From the NCBI RefSeq assembly GCF_026240945.1, contig NZ_JAPFPY010000004.1:62001-126000 (forward strand): DNA of 64,000 nucleotides, in the 5' to 3' direction. The DNA comes from Mycolicibacterium sp. J2. Its GTDB lineage: Bacteria; Actinomycetota; Actinomycetes; Mycobacteriales; Mycobacteriaceae. The first letter of the stretch is position 1. Every line of letters begins with the position of its first letter. Shown here piece after piece: positions 34,062-41,433 of this stretch. The position numbers were made by a program, and so were the translations under genes. Under the pieces are notes generated by a model, which was not told where the DNA came from, did not search any database, and saw only the letters and a list, made by a program, of their open reading frames with translations.

Positions 34062-35099
34062 ATGACCAACGCCATCACCGTCAAGGGCGCCAACAAACGC
34101 TACGGCGATTTCGTGGCCCTGGACAATATCGACTTCGTGGTGCCCGACGGGTCGCTGACCGCGCTGCTGGGTCCCAGTGGTTCGGGCAAGTCCACCCTGC
34201 TGCGGGCCATCGCCGGCCTGGACACCCCGGACACCGGCGAGATCACCATCAAGGGCAGGGATGTCACCGGGGTGCCGCCGCAGCGGCGCGGAATCGGTTT
34301 CGTATTCCAGCACTACGCCGCCTTCAAGCACCTGACGGTGCGCGACAACGTGGCGTTCGGCCTGAAGATCCGCAAGCGGCCGAAGGCCGAGATCAAAGAG
34401 AAGGTCGACAACCTGCTGGAGGTGGTGGGGCTGGCCGGTTTCCAGACCCGCTATCCGAACCAGCTTTCCGGCGGGCAGCGCCAACGCATGGCGCTGGCCC
34501 GGGCACTGGCGGTGGATCCTCAGGTGCTGTTGCTCGACGAGCCGTTCGGCGCCCTGGACGCCAAGGTCCGCGAGGACCTGCGGGCGTGGCTGCGCCGGCT
34601 GCACGACGAGGTTCACGTCACCACCGTGCTGGTGACCCACGATCAGGCCGAGGCGCTGGACGTCGCCGACCGCATCGCGGTGCTCAACAAGGGCCGCATC
34701 GAGCAGATCGGCACGCCGACCGAGGTGTACGACGAGCCGGCCAACTCGTTCGTGATGTCCTTCCTGGGGGCGGTGTCCTCGGTCAACGGCACCCTGGTGC
34801 GCCCGCATGACATCCGGGTGGGTCGCAATCCGGAGATGGCCATCGCCAGTGCCGATCCGAGCGTCGCCGCCACGGGGGTCATCCGGGCCGTCATCGACCG
34901 GATCGTGGTGCTGGGCTTCGAGGTTCGGGTCGAGCTGACCAGTGCGACCGACAACGTGCCGTTCACCGCGCAGATCACCCGCGGTGACGCCGAGGCGCTG
35001 GGTTTGAAGCACGGCGACACCGTGTACGTGCGGGCCACCCGAGTGCCGAACCTGGCAGGTGCTGCGCAGGCGGAAGCGACGTTGACCGCCGGCGTGTAG
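34062..35099 (+). CDS. cysA: Sulfate ABC transporter ATPase CysA
   Basis: 345 residues. Walker [10 protein letters not shown] near residue 38, signature LSGGQRQRM near 138, Walker [12 protein letters not shown] near 158 and switch THDQAEAL near 195 are intact. The C-terminal 110 residues form the TOBE-like domain seen in CysA and other CUT1-class ATPases (VRPHDIRVG near 245). It energises sulfate import by CysTW with SubI. Last gene of the operon, meeting the sterol desaturase-like gene tail to tail with no gap. Confidence 0.95.
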   Translation: MTNAITVKGANKRYGDFVALDNIDFVVPDGSLTALLGPSGSGKSTLLRAIAGLDTPDTGEITIKGRDVTGVPPQRRGIGFVFQHYAAFKHLTVRDNVAFGLKIRKRPKAEIKEKVDNLLEVVGLAGFQTRYPNQLSGGQRQRMALARALAVDPQVLLLDEPFGALDAKVREDLRAWLRRLHDEVHVTTVLVTHDQAEALDVADRIAVLNKGRIEQIGTPTEVYDEPANSFVMSFLGAVSSVNGTLVRPHDIRVGRNPEMAIASADPSVAATGVIRAVIDRIVVLGFEVRVELTSATDNVPFTAQITRGDAEALGLKHGDTVYVRATRVPNLAGAAQAEATLTAGV

Positions 35100-36008
35100 T
35101 CAGACCACCACGGGCTGCGCCGGCTGCTCGTCGTCGACGGGCCGTTTCTCGGTCCAGCCCGGCGGGCCGACGAGATAGCCGATGCGGCCCCGCCACGTGC
35201 CGGCCCGACAGACGTCGCGCACCATGGCGGCGAACTCGTGGAAGTTCACCTTGATCGGATTGTGGGTCTCGATGTTCTTGGTCAATCCGTAACGCACCGT
35301 TTCGGTTTCGTCGGCGTAACTGTTGAACCAGCGGTCCCACACGATCAGGATGCCACCGTAGTTCTTGTCGAGATACGGGTTGTTGGCACCGTGGTGTACG
35401 CGATGGTGCGATGGGGTGTTGAAGATGTATTCGACTGCGCGGGGCAACTTTCCGATGAGCTCGGTGTGCAGCGGGTACTGGTACAGCAGCACGATCGCCT
35501 GGCTGAGGAAGATCAGCCATACCGGCACGCCCGTGAGCACCAGCGGCATGTACACCACCGACGACAGGAAGCGTCCGGGTATCAGCCACGGCAGCCGCAC
35601 CGCGGTCGACATGTTGAAGTGCTGACTGGAGTGGTGCACGCTGTGCGCCGCCCAGAACATCCGGATCCGGTGATGCATGCGGTGTTCGGTGTAGTACGCC
35701 AGGTCGGCCCCGACGATCGCCAGCACCCAGACCCACCAGTCCGACGCCGAAAGGGCGACCGGAGCCAGCGTCGCCGCCAGCAGCACGATCGGTACCGAGA
35801 TGAAGTGCTCGCCCAGTTTGGCGATCCGGCCCAGTCCGTACACCGAGAGGCTGGCCAGGGTGTCGCGCAGACCGAAGCCGACCCGTTGGGGCGCGGGCGT
35901 TTTCGTGGTGGCGCGTCGGCGCGCCACCCGGTCGGCCGCGAACTCGATGCCGAGCAACAGCAGGAAGGCCGGGATCGCGTAGAGCCCGATACTGCCGATC
36001 CATTCCAC
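35100..36008 (-). CDS. Sterol desaturase/fatty acid hydroxylase-family membrane protein
   Basis: 302 residues with four to five membrane spans and the full histidine set of the fatty acid hydroxylase superfamily: TEHRMHH near residue 105, HSVHHSSQH near 123 and HHRVHHG near 200. These ligands hold a di-iron centre that hydroxylates or desaturates lipids or sterols using oxygen. It is followed six bases upstream on the same strand by a TetR gene that carries its own operator, so the two form a regulated operon. Substrate unknown; mycobacteria have several such proteins. Confidence 0.88.
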   Translation of the reverse strand: MEWIGSIGLYAIPAFLLLLGIEFAADRVARRRATTKTPAPQRVGFGLRDTLASLSVYGLGRIAKLGEHFISVPIVLLAATLAPVALSASDWWVWVLAIVGADLAYYTEHRMHHRIRMFWAAHSVHHSSQHFNMSTAVRLPWLIPGRFLSSVVYMPLVLTGVPVWLIFLSQAIVLLYQYPLHTELIGKLPRAVEYIFNTPSHHRVHHGANNPYLDKNYGGILIVWDRWFNSYADETETVRYGLTKNIETHNPIKVNFHEFAAMVRDVCRAGTWRGRIGYLVGPPGWTEKRPVDDEQPAQPVVV

Positions 36009-36014
36009 GGAAAG

Positions 36015-36656
36015 CTACTTTCGTCCGGAGTTCTTGGGCATGCCGGCGATCTGCCAGCGCATCGCCTGGCCGAACAAGGCGTCCGACACCCGGTCCGGGT
36101 CGATCCGGCGCTGCCGGATCAACCCGCTGAACAGCGCCAGGGTGGTGGTGGCGAAATCCTCGACGGACACCGCGTTCTGGTCCACGTCGTTGCGCTCCAG
36201 CACACCGGCGAGGATCTCGCGGACCGCGGCCAGCGTGCGCGCGGACGCATCGGCCTCGATGCGCATCAGGTCGGGATTGCGCACGGCATGCAGCCAGAAC
36301 TCGGTCTTCAGCACGGCGACGTGCAGGTCCTTGTCGGCAATGGCGATGAGCATCCGGCCGAGAGCCTGCAACGGATCTTGTGACAGCGCGTCGGCGGAAT
36401 CGAAGATGTCGGCCACTTCGTCCATGTGGTTGACGGCCCGGTCGGTCATCAGCGCGGCGAACAACTCGTCCTTGTTGGCGAAGTTCGAGTACACCGCGCC
36501 CACCGAGAAACCCGCCGATTCGGCGATCTCCTCGACCGACGCCGCGGCGTACCCGCGGCGTGCGAAGACGTGCGCGGCGGCATCCAGCAGCTGCCGGCGG
36601 GTGCGCTCCCTGCTCTCCGCGCGGGTCAACCGACGCGGCTTCTCGTCACCATCCAT
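36015..36656 (-). CDS. TetR-family regulator of the sterol desaturase-like gene
   Basis: 213 residues, ATG 36656. N-terminal helix-turn-helix RRQLLDAAAHVFARRGYAAASVEEIAESAGFSVGAVYSNFANKDELF (residues about 18-64). Upstream lies a pair of palindromes, ATAGTNGCCACTAT, which probably bind this protein, giving autoregulation and control of the sterol desaturase-like gene six bases downstream. The ligand domain (about 80-213) suggests a lipid or similar hydrophobic effector, but no motif proves it. Confidence 0.88.
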   Translation of the reverse strand: MDGDEKPRRLTRAESRERTRRQLLDAAAHVFARRGYAAASVEEIAESAGFSVGAVYSNFANKDELFAALMTDRAVNHMDEVADIFDSADALSQDPLQALGRMLIAIADKDLHVAVLKTEFWLHAVRNPDLMRIEADASARTLAAVREILAGVLERNDVDQNAVSVEDFATTTLALFSGLIRQRRIDPDRVSDALFGQAMRWQIAGMPKNSGRK

Positions 36657-36661
36657 ACTTG

Positions 36662-36695
36662 GATAGTAGCCACTATTTGAATAGTCGCCACTATC
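36662..36695. promoter_or_regulatory. Double palindromic TetR operator
   Basis: Two copies of the 14-base palindrome ATAGTnGCCACTAT lie at 36663-36676 (n=A) and 36681-36694 (n=C), 18 bases apart and together forming a larger inverted repeat GATAGT...ACTATC. They end six bases before the TetR start codon, on its upstream side. This fits binding of two dimers at the promoter of the TetR gene. Confidence 0.75.
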
Positions 36696-36708
36696 TGAAT
36701 TTGGCTCC

Positions 36709-37419
36709 TCAGGCGGCGGCCGGCACGCGGCGCACCGCGTCGAACCGGTCCAGTACCGTCTCGGCGACCAGGCGGTGCGGCCCGAGCGGCTGCGCCATCG
36801 CGATGCCGTGCGTAGTGGCGAAGGCTGCCATCCGGTCGGTGATGCGGCCGTGCGCCAGAAACCAGGGAGCGATGATCAGTCGGTCGGCGCCGCGATCGCG
36901 GAGTTCGTCGGCGACCTGTGCCAGATTCGGGTGCGGTCCGGCGGCGAACGCCGTGCCCGCCGTCCAATGGGTGTGCGCCACGAGCGCTTCTGCCACCATC
37001 GCGGTGCGTGAATTGGCTTCTGCGCGTGAGGATCCCACGGCGGTCACCATGACGCCGACGCGGTCGAGCCGAGACACTCCGGCCTCGGTGATGCGGCGGC
37101 GCAGCACGGCCACCAGTTGATCGTCCTCGCCGAGCACCTCGGTCTGGCGGGCCTTGGTCGCGGATTCGGCGATCATCGCCGGGATGTCGACGCGGGCGTG
37201 ATAGGCATCGGCCAGCAGCAGTGGCGTCACCACCGCGCGGTCCCCGACCGAACGCAACACCTCGACCAGATTCGGCGAGTTCTGTTCGCAGAACGCCGGA
37301 ATCACCTCCAGCCCCGGACGCATCCGGCGGATGGTGGCGGCCACGGCGTACGTATTGGCGGCGGCGCGCGGATCGGCGCTGCCGTGGGCGGTCAGGACGA
37401 GCGCGGGCACGGCGCTCAC
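36709..37419 (-). CDS. che1: Sirohydrochlorin ferrochelatase/cobaltochelatase-like protein
   Basis: 236 residues from GTG 37419, 13 bases after the cysH stop. Two CbiX/SirB half-domains are visible: LVLTAHGSADPRAAANTYAVA (residues about 6-26) with the catalytic His, and a second half around VGVMVTAVGSSRAEANSRT near residue 125 and GADRLIIAPWFLAHGRI near 190 with another His. The enzyme inserts iron into sirohydrochlorin to make siroheme, the cofactor of the sulfite reductase encoded two genes upstream, which explains the operon. Named che1 in H37Rv (Rv2393) at the same place. An annotated start further upstream within cysH is possible in other genomes. Confidence 0.88.
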   Translation of the reverse strand: MSAVPALVLTAHGSADPRAAANTYAVAATIRRMRPGLEVIPAFCEQNSPNLVEVLRSVGDRAVVTPLLLADAYHARVDIPAMIAESATKARQTEVLGEDDQLVAVLRRRITEAGVSRLDRVGVMVTAVGSSRAEANSRTAMVAEALVAHTHWTAGTAFAAGPHPNLAQVADELRDRGADRLIIAPWFLAHGRITDRMAAFATTHGIAMAQPLGPHRLVAETVLDRFDAVRRVPAAA

Positions 37420-37432
37420 GCCCGCGGCCCGT

Positions 37433-38146
37433 TCACGAGGCGTGCAGGCCGCATTCCGTCTTGGCCTGCCCGGCCCAGCGTCCACTGCGCGGATCCGCGC
37501 CGTCGACCGGCTTGCTGGTGCACGGTGCGCAGCCGATGGACGGATAACCTTCGTAGACAAGAGGGTTGACCAAGATGCCGTGCTCGTCGATGTAGTTCTG
37601 CATCTCGTCGTCGGTCCACGCCGCGAGCGGGTTGATCTTCACCAGACCGAAGGCCTCGTCGAAGCTGATCAGCGGTGCATTGGCGCGCGTCGGCGCCTCG
37701 ACCCGGCGGATGCCGGTGACCCACGCCGAATAGCCCTTGAGGGCCTTGCTCAGTGGTTCGACCTTGCGCAGCCGGCAGCATTGCGCCGCGTCGCGGGCGA
37801 ACAGGTCCTTGCCCAGCAGCGCATCCTGTTCGGCCACGCTGCGCTCAGGGGTGACGTTGTGCACCTTCACGTCGTACACCGCTTCCACGGCGTCGCGGGT
37901 ACCGATCGTCTCGACGAAGTGGTAGCCGGTGTCGAGGAACATCACGTCGACGCCGGGGCGGACCTGCGCGGCCAGCGCGACGAGCACCGCGTCCTGCATG
38001 TTGGACGCCACGATGTAGTTGCCGCGGAAATTCTGATCGGTCCACCGCAGCAGGTCCATCGCCCCTGCGCCCTCAAGTTCCCGGGCACCCCGCTCGGCGA
38101 TGCCTCGCAGGTTCTCTTCCGTCATCAACGCTTGGTCGCTCATCAT
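37433..38146 (-). CDS. cysH: APS reductase (phosphoadenosine/adenosine phosphosulfate reductase)
   Basis: 237 residues from ATG 38146 (ATG 38143 also possible). It has the iron-sulfur pattern of the APS-type enzyme: QCCRLRKVEPL near residue 120 with the Cys-Cys pair and IGCAPCTSKP near residue 205 with CxxC, which bind a [4Fe-4S] cluster, and the catalytic cysteine in TECGLH at the C-terminus. It reduces adenylyl sulfate to sulfite using thioredoxin. It lies downstream of the sulfite reductase gene, 31 bases after it, and continues the assimilation pathway started by the sulfate importer. Confidence 0.95.
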   Translation of the reverse strand: MMSDQALMTEENLRGIAERGARELEGAGAMDLLRWTDQNFRGNYIVASNMQDAVLVALAAQVRPGVDVMFLDTGYHFVETIGTRDAVEAVYDVKVHNVTPERSVAEQDALLGKDLFARDAAQCCRLRKVEPLSKALKGYSAWVTGIRRVEAPTRANAPLISFDEAFGLVKINPLAAWTDDEMQNYIDEHGILVNPLVYEGYPSIGCAPCTSKPVDGADPRSGRWAGQAKTECGLHAS

Positions 38147-38177
38147 CTGCCCCTGCCTTTGCTCTTCGCGCGAGCGC

Positions 38178-39872
38178 TCATCGAAGGTCAGCTTCGTCGG
38201 CGCGCACCGCCCACTGAGCAAAACGCTCTCCGGGCTCGCGTTGTTTCACGAAGTTGCGCGTGACACGTTCGATGTAGTCGCCGAGCTCGGTGGACAGCAC
38301 CTTGTGCTGACGCAACTTGCGCCCGAATCCGCTGTCCAGGCCCAGGCTGCCGCCCAGATGCACCTGGAAACCCTCTTCCGGGCCGTTGCCGTCGTCCACC
38401 ATCTGGCCCTTGAAGCCGATATCGGCGACCTGAATGCGGGCGCACGAGTTCGGGCAGCCGTTGATGTTGACCGTGATCGGCACGTCCAGCTCGGCGTTGA
38501 TGTCCTCGAGGCGTTGTTCCAGATCGGGCACCAGGCTCTGCGCCCGGACGCGGGTCTCGGCGAAGCTCAGCTTGCAGAACTCGATGCCGGTGCAGGCCAT
38601 CAGGTTGCGCCGCCAATGCGACGGGGTCGACGGCAGGCCGAGGGCGTCGAGCTCGGTTCGCAGGTGGTCGACCTTGTCGTCCGGCACGTCGAGGATGATC
38701 AGCTTCTGGTACGGCGTGAAGCGGATACGGTCGGAACCGACCGACTCGGCAAGATCGGCAACCTTGGTCAGGATGGTGCCCGACACCCGGCCCGCGATCG
38801 GGGCGACGCCGACGGCGTTGAGGCCGTTCTTGAGGCGCTGCACGCCAACGTGGTCGATGGGACGGGCAACCGGGTCCGGGGCGGGTCCGTCGATCAGCGG
38901 GCGCTTGAGGTACTCGGTCTCCAGCACCTCGCGGAACTTCTGCACGCCCCAGTCCTTGATCAGGAACTTCAACCGGGCCTTGGACCGCAGCCGGCGGTAG
39001 CCGTAGTCGCGGAAGATGCTGACCACGCCCTCCCACACGTCGGGCACCTCGTCCAGCGGCACCCAGGCGCCGACCCGCTGGGCCAGCATCGGGTTGGTCG
39101 ACAGGCCGCCGCCCACCCACAGGTCGAAGCCCGGCCCGTGCTCTGGGTGGTTCACCCCGATGAAGGCGACGTCGTTGACCTCGTGCACGACATCCTGCAG
39201 ACCGGAGATGGCGGTCTTGAACTTGCGCGGCAGGTTGGCGTATTCCTTCTTGCCGACGTAGCGCTTGACGATCTCGTCGATGGCGGGGGTGCCGTCGATC
39301 ACCTCGTCGAGGGATTCGCCGGCCAGCGGCGAACCGAGCACGACGCGGGGGCAGTCACCGCACGCCTGGGTGGTCTGCAAGCCGACGGCGTCGAGGCGGC
39401 GCCAGATCTCCGGCATGTTCTCGACCGCGATCCAGTGGTACTGGATGTTCTCCCGGTCGGAGATGTCGGCGGTGTCCCTGGCAAATTCGGTGGAGATGCC
39501 GCCGAGGGTCCGTAGGGACGCCGCGGTCAGCGCACCGCCGTCGCTGCGCACCCGCAGCATGAAGTACTTGTCTTCGAGCATGTCGGTGTTCTCGTCACCG
39601 GTCCAGGTGCCGTCGAACCCGGGCTTACGCTGGGTATACAGCCCCCACCAGCGGAACCGGCCACGAAGGTCGCCCTTGTCGATGCTCTCGAAACCGCCGG
39701 GAGCGTAGATGTTCTCGATGCGTTCCCGCACGTTGAGCGGATGGTCGTCCTTCTTGGCCTGCTCGTTGGCGTTCAGCGGCTCGCGGTAGCCAAGGGCCCA
39801 CTGGCCTTCGCCGCGGGGACGCTTCGCCGGCTTGGCGGTCGGGTCGGCAGATGAACCCGGTGCGGTCGTCAT
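38178..39872 (-). CDS. nirA: Ferredoxin-dependent sulfite reductase
   Basis: 564 residues, ATG 39872 preceded by AAGGAG. The siroheme/[4Fe-4S] ligands are present: ACTGIEFCKLSF (CxxxxxC) near residue 430 and GCPNSCA (CxxxC) near 477. The N-terminal half has RWWGLYTQRK near residue 75 and QACGDCPR near 172, which fit the Tyr-Cys pair seen in the M. tuberculosis enzyme. It reduces sulfite to sulfide with reduced ferredoxin. It heads the nirA-cysH-che1 operon behind a cysteine leader peptide. Some databases call it sirA. Confidence 0.95.
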   Translation of the reverse strand: MTTAPGSSADPTAKPAKRPRGEGQWALGYREPLNANEQAKKDDHPLNVRERIENIYAPGGFESIDKGDLRGRFRWWGLYTQRKPGFDGTWTGDENTDMLEDKYFMLRVRSDGGALTAASLRTLGGISTEFARDTADISDRENIQYHWIAVENMPEIWRRLDAVGLQTTQACGDCPRVVLGSPLAGESLDEVIDGTPAIDEIVKRYVGKKEYANLPRKFKTAISGLQDVVHEVNDVAFIGVNHPEHGPGFDLWVGGGLSTNPMLAQRVGAWVPLDEVPDVWEGVVSIFRDYGYRRLRSKARLKFLIKDWGVQKFREVLETEYLKRPLIDGPAPDPVARPIDHVGVQRLKNGLNAVGVAPIAGRVSGTILTKVADLAESVGSDRIRFTPYQKLIILDVPDDKVDHLRTELDALGLPSTPSHWRRNLMACTGIEFCKLSFAETRVRAQSLVPDLEQRLEDINAELDVPITVNINGCPNSCARIQVADIGFKGQMVDDGNGPEEGFQVHLGGSLGLDSGFGRKLRQHKVLSTELGDYIERVTRNFVKQREPGERFAQWAVRADEADLR

Positions 39873-39994
39873 GGACTGGCTCCTTACTGGAGGAGCAGGC
39901 GGAGGGATCACGCAGGCCACCGGTGGCTGTCCGGCGGCGCAGATCCGTCGGCCAGCTGAGATTTCGGGGTGGGCTGGGTCCTAGGTCAACGCAG

Positions 39995-40090
39995 TCAAGG
40001 AAGACAGCAACAGCTACAGACGCGCTTGAAGTCGACATGCCGCCGTGCCACCAGTGCAATACCGGTGGTGCTGTTACGCGCGGAGGTCAC
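39995..40090 (-). CDS. Leaderless leader peptide with Cys-x-Cys-Cys-Cys, upstream of nirA
   Basis: A 31-codon ORF from GTG (40090 on the minus strand) to TGA at 39995; the peptide ends RVCSCCCLP. The -10-like CACAAT at 40098-40103 lies seven bases upstream, again suggesting a leaderless transcript; an in-frame ATG at 40099 would overlap that element and is less likely. It lies 122 bases before nirA. Four closely spaced Cys codons make it a strong candidate cysteine-sensing attenuator of the sulfite reduction operon. Confidence 0.78.
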   Translation of the reverse strand: MTSARNSTTGIALVARRHVDFKRVCSCCCLP

Positions 40091-40097
40091 GTCGGCC

Positions 40098-40103
40098 ATT
40101 GTG
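40098..40103 (-). promoter_or_regulatory. -10-like hexamer CACAAT for the nirA leader transcript
   Basis: On the minus strand CACAAT is followed by seven bases and then the GTG of the cysteine leader peptide. The same spacing occurs at the other two leaders (TATGGT and TAGGCT). Confidence 0.5.
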
Positions 40104-40182
40104 CCACGACCGGCGCCAGCAGCCCTAACCGGGCCAGATTTGCGATCACGGTGAGCAAAATCGGTTCTGGGAGACTGGAGGC

Positions 40183-41316
40183 GTGAGTGCGCAGCCAGGC
40201 CCCTTCGGGATCTATATCCACGTGCCGTTCTGCGCCACCCGCTGCGGATACTGCGATTTCAACACCTACACCCCGGCCGAGTTGGGGGGAGCCAACCCGG
40301 CAGGCTGGCTGGCCGCGGTCCGGCTGGAGCTTGCGCTGGCCGCGGCACAGGTCGGCCCGCGCCTGGTCGACACGGTTTTCGTGGGCGGCGGCACGCCCAC
40401 CATGCTGGGCGGCGACGGGCTGGCCGCGGTGCTCGACGCGGTCCGCGACCACTTCGCCTTGGCGGCGGACGCCGAGGTGACCACCGAGGCCAACCCGGAA
40501 TCCAGCTCGCCGGCCCTGTTCGCGCGGCTGCGCGCTGCCGGCTACACCCGGATCTCGCTGGGGATGCAGTCGGCGGCGCCGCATGTGCTGGCGGTGCTGG
40601 ACCGCGTGCACTCGGCGGGGCGCGCACCCGCGGCAGCGCTGGAGGCCCGGGCCGAGGGGTTCGATCACGTCAACCTGGACCTCATCTATGGCACTCCGGG
40701 TGAGACCGACGATGATCTGCGCCGCTCGGCGGAGGTGGCGGTGTCGGCCGGCGTCGACCACGTCTCGGCGTACGCGCTGGTGGTCGAGGACGGCACGGCC
40801 CTGGCGCGGCGGGTGCGCCGCGGTGAGGTGCCCGCACCGGACAACGACGTGCTGGCCGAGCGCTACGAATTGCTGGATGCCCAGCTGTCGGCCGCCGGGC
40901 TGCGGTGGTACGAGGTGTCGAACTGGAGTCGCCCGGGTGGGGAGTGCCGGCACAATATGGGCTATTGGGACGGCGGCGAGTGGTGGGGCGCCGGCCCGGG
41001 CGCGCACGGTTTCTTCGGGTCGACGCGGTGGTGGAATATCAAGCACCCCAATGCTTATGCGCAAGCCCTCGCCGAAGGCAAGCTGCCGATCGCCGATTCG
41101 GAGGACCTCGACGAGACTGCTCGGCACACCGAGGACGTGATGTTGCGGTTGCGCCTGCGCAGTGGTCTGCCGATGTCGGTGCTGTCGGCCGACGAACGGC
41201 GCCGGGCCGAGGTGGCCGTCGGCGACGGGCTGGTGATCCGGGCCGACGACCGGTTGGTGCTCACCGATTCCGGCCGCCTGCTGGCCGACGCCGTGGTGCG
41301 CACCCTGCTGGACTGA
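40183..41316 (+). CDS. hemW: Radical SAM heme chaperone HemW (HemN-like)
   Basis: 377 residues, GTG start. The radical SAM motif CATRCGYC (C-x3-C-x2-C) near residue 18 and GGGTPTML near 68, followed by NLDLIYGTPGET near 165, are typical. The length and lack of the N-terminal HemN extension point to HemW, a heme-handling chaperone, rather than coproporphyrinogen dehydrogenase. H37Rv annotates the gene as hemN (Rv2388c). It lies divergent from the sulfite reductase operon and upstream of the iron-uptake genes, the same neighbourhood as in H37Rv. Confidence 0.9.
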   Translation: MSAQPGPFGIYIHVPFCATRCGYCDFNTYTPAELGGANPAGWLAAVRLELALAAAQVGPRLVDTVFVGGGTPTMLGGDGLAAVLDAVRDHFALAADAEVTTEANPESSSPALFARLRAAGYTRISLGMQSAAPHVLAVLDRVHSAGRAPAAALEARAEGFDHVNLDLIYGTPGETDDDLRRSAEVAVSAGVDHVSAYALVVEDGTALARRVRRGEVPAPDNDVLAERYELLDAQLSAAGLRWYEVSNWSRPGGECRHNMGYWDGGEWWGAGPGAHGFFGSTRWWNIKHPNAYAQALAEGKLPIADSEDLDETARHTEDVMLRLRLRSGLPMSVLSADERRRAEVAVGDGLVIRADDRLVLTDSGRLLADAVVRTLLD

Positions 41317-41405
41317 ACCACGCGTTGAGATGGCGTCCATGGCGGGAAAGTGCGAGTGGGCCGCGCCGTGGGCCCCAAGTGAACGGGGAGACCACGCTAG
41401 GGTAT

Positions 41406-41424
41406 TTAGGTAACCCTTACCTAT
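41406..41424 (+). promoter_or_regulatory. IdeR box upstream of the IrtA-like gene
   Basis: TTAGGTAACCCTTACCTAT matches the IdeR consensus TTAGGTTAGGCTAACCTAA at 14 of 19 positions and has good dyad symmetry. It lies 10 bases before the ATG at 41434, so IdeR-Fe2+ would repress the ABC pair when iron is plentiful. Confidence 0.8.
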
Positions 41425-41433
41425 GGAGCGTGG

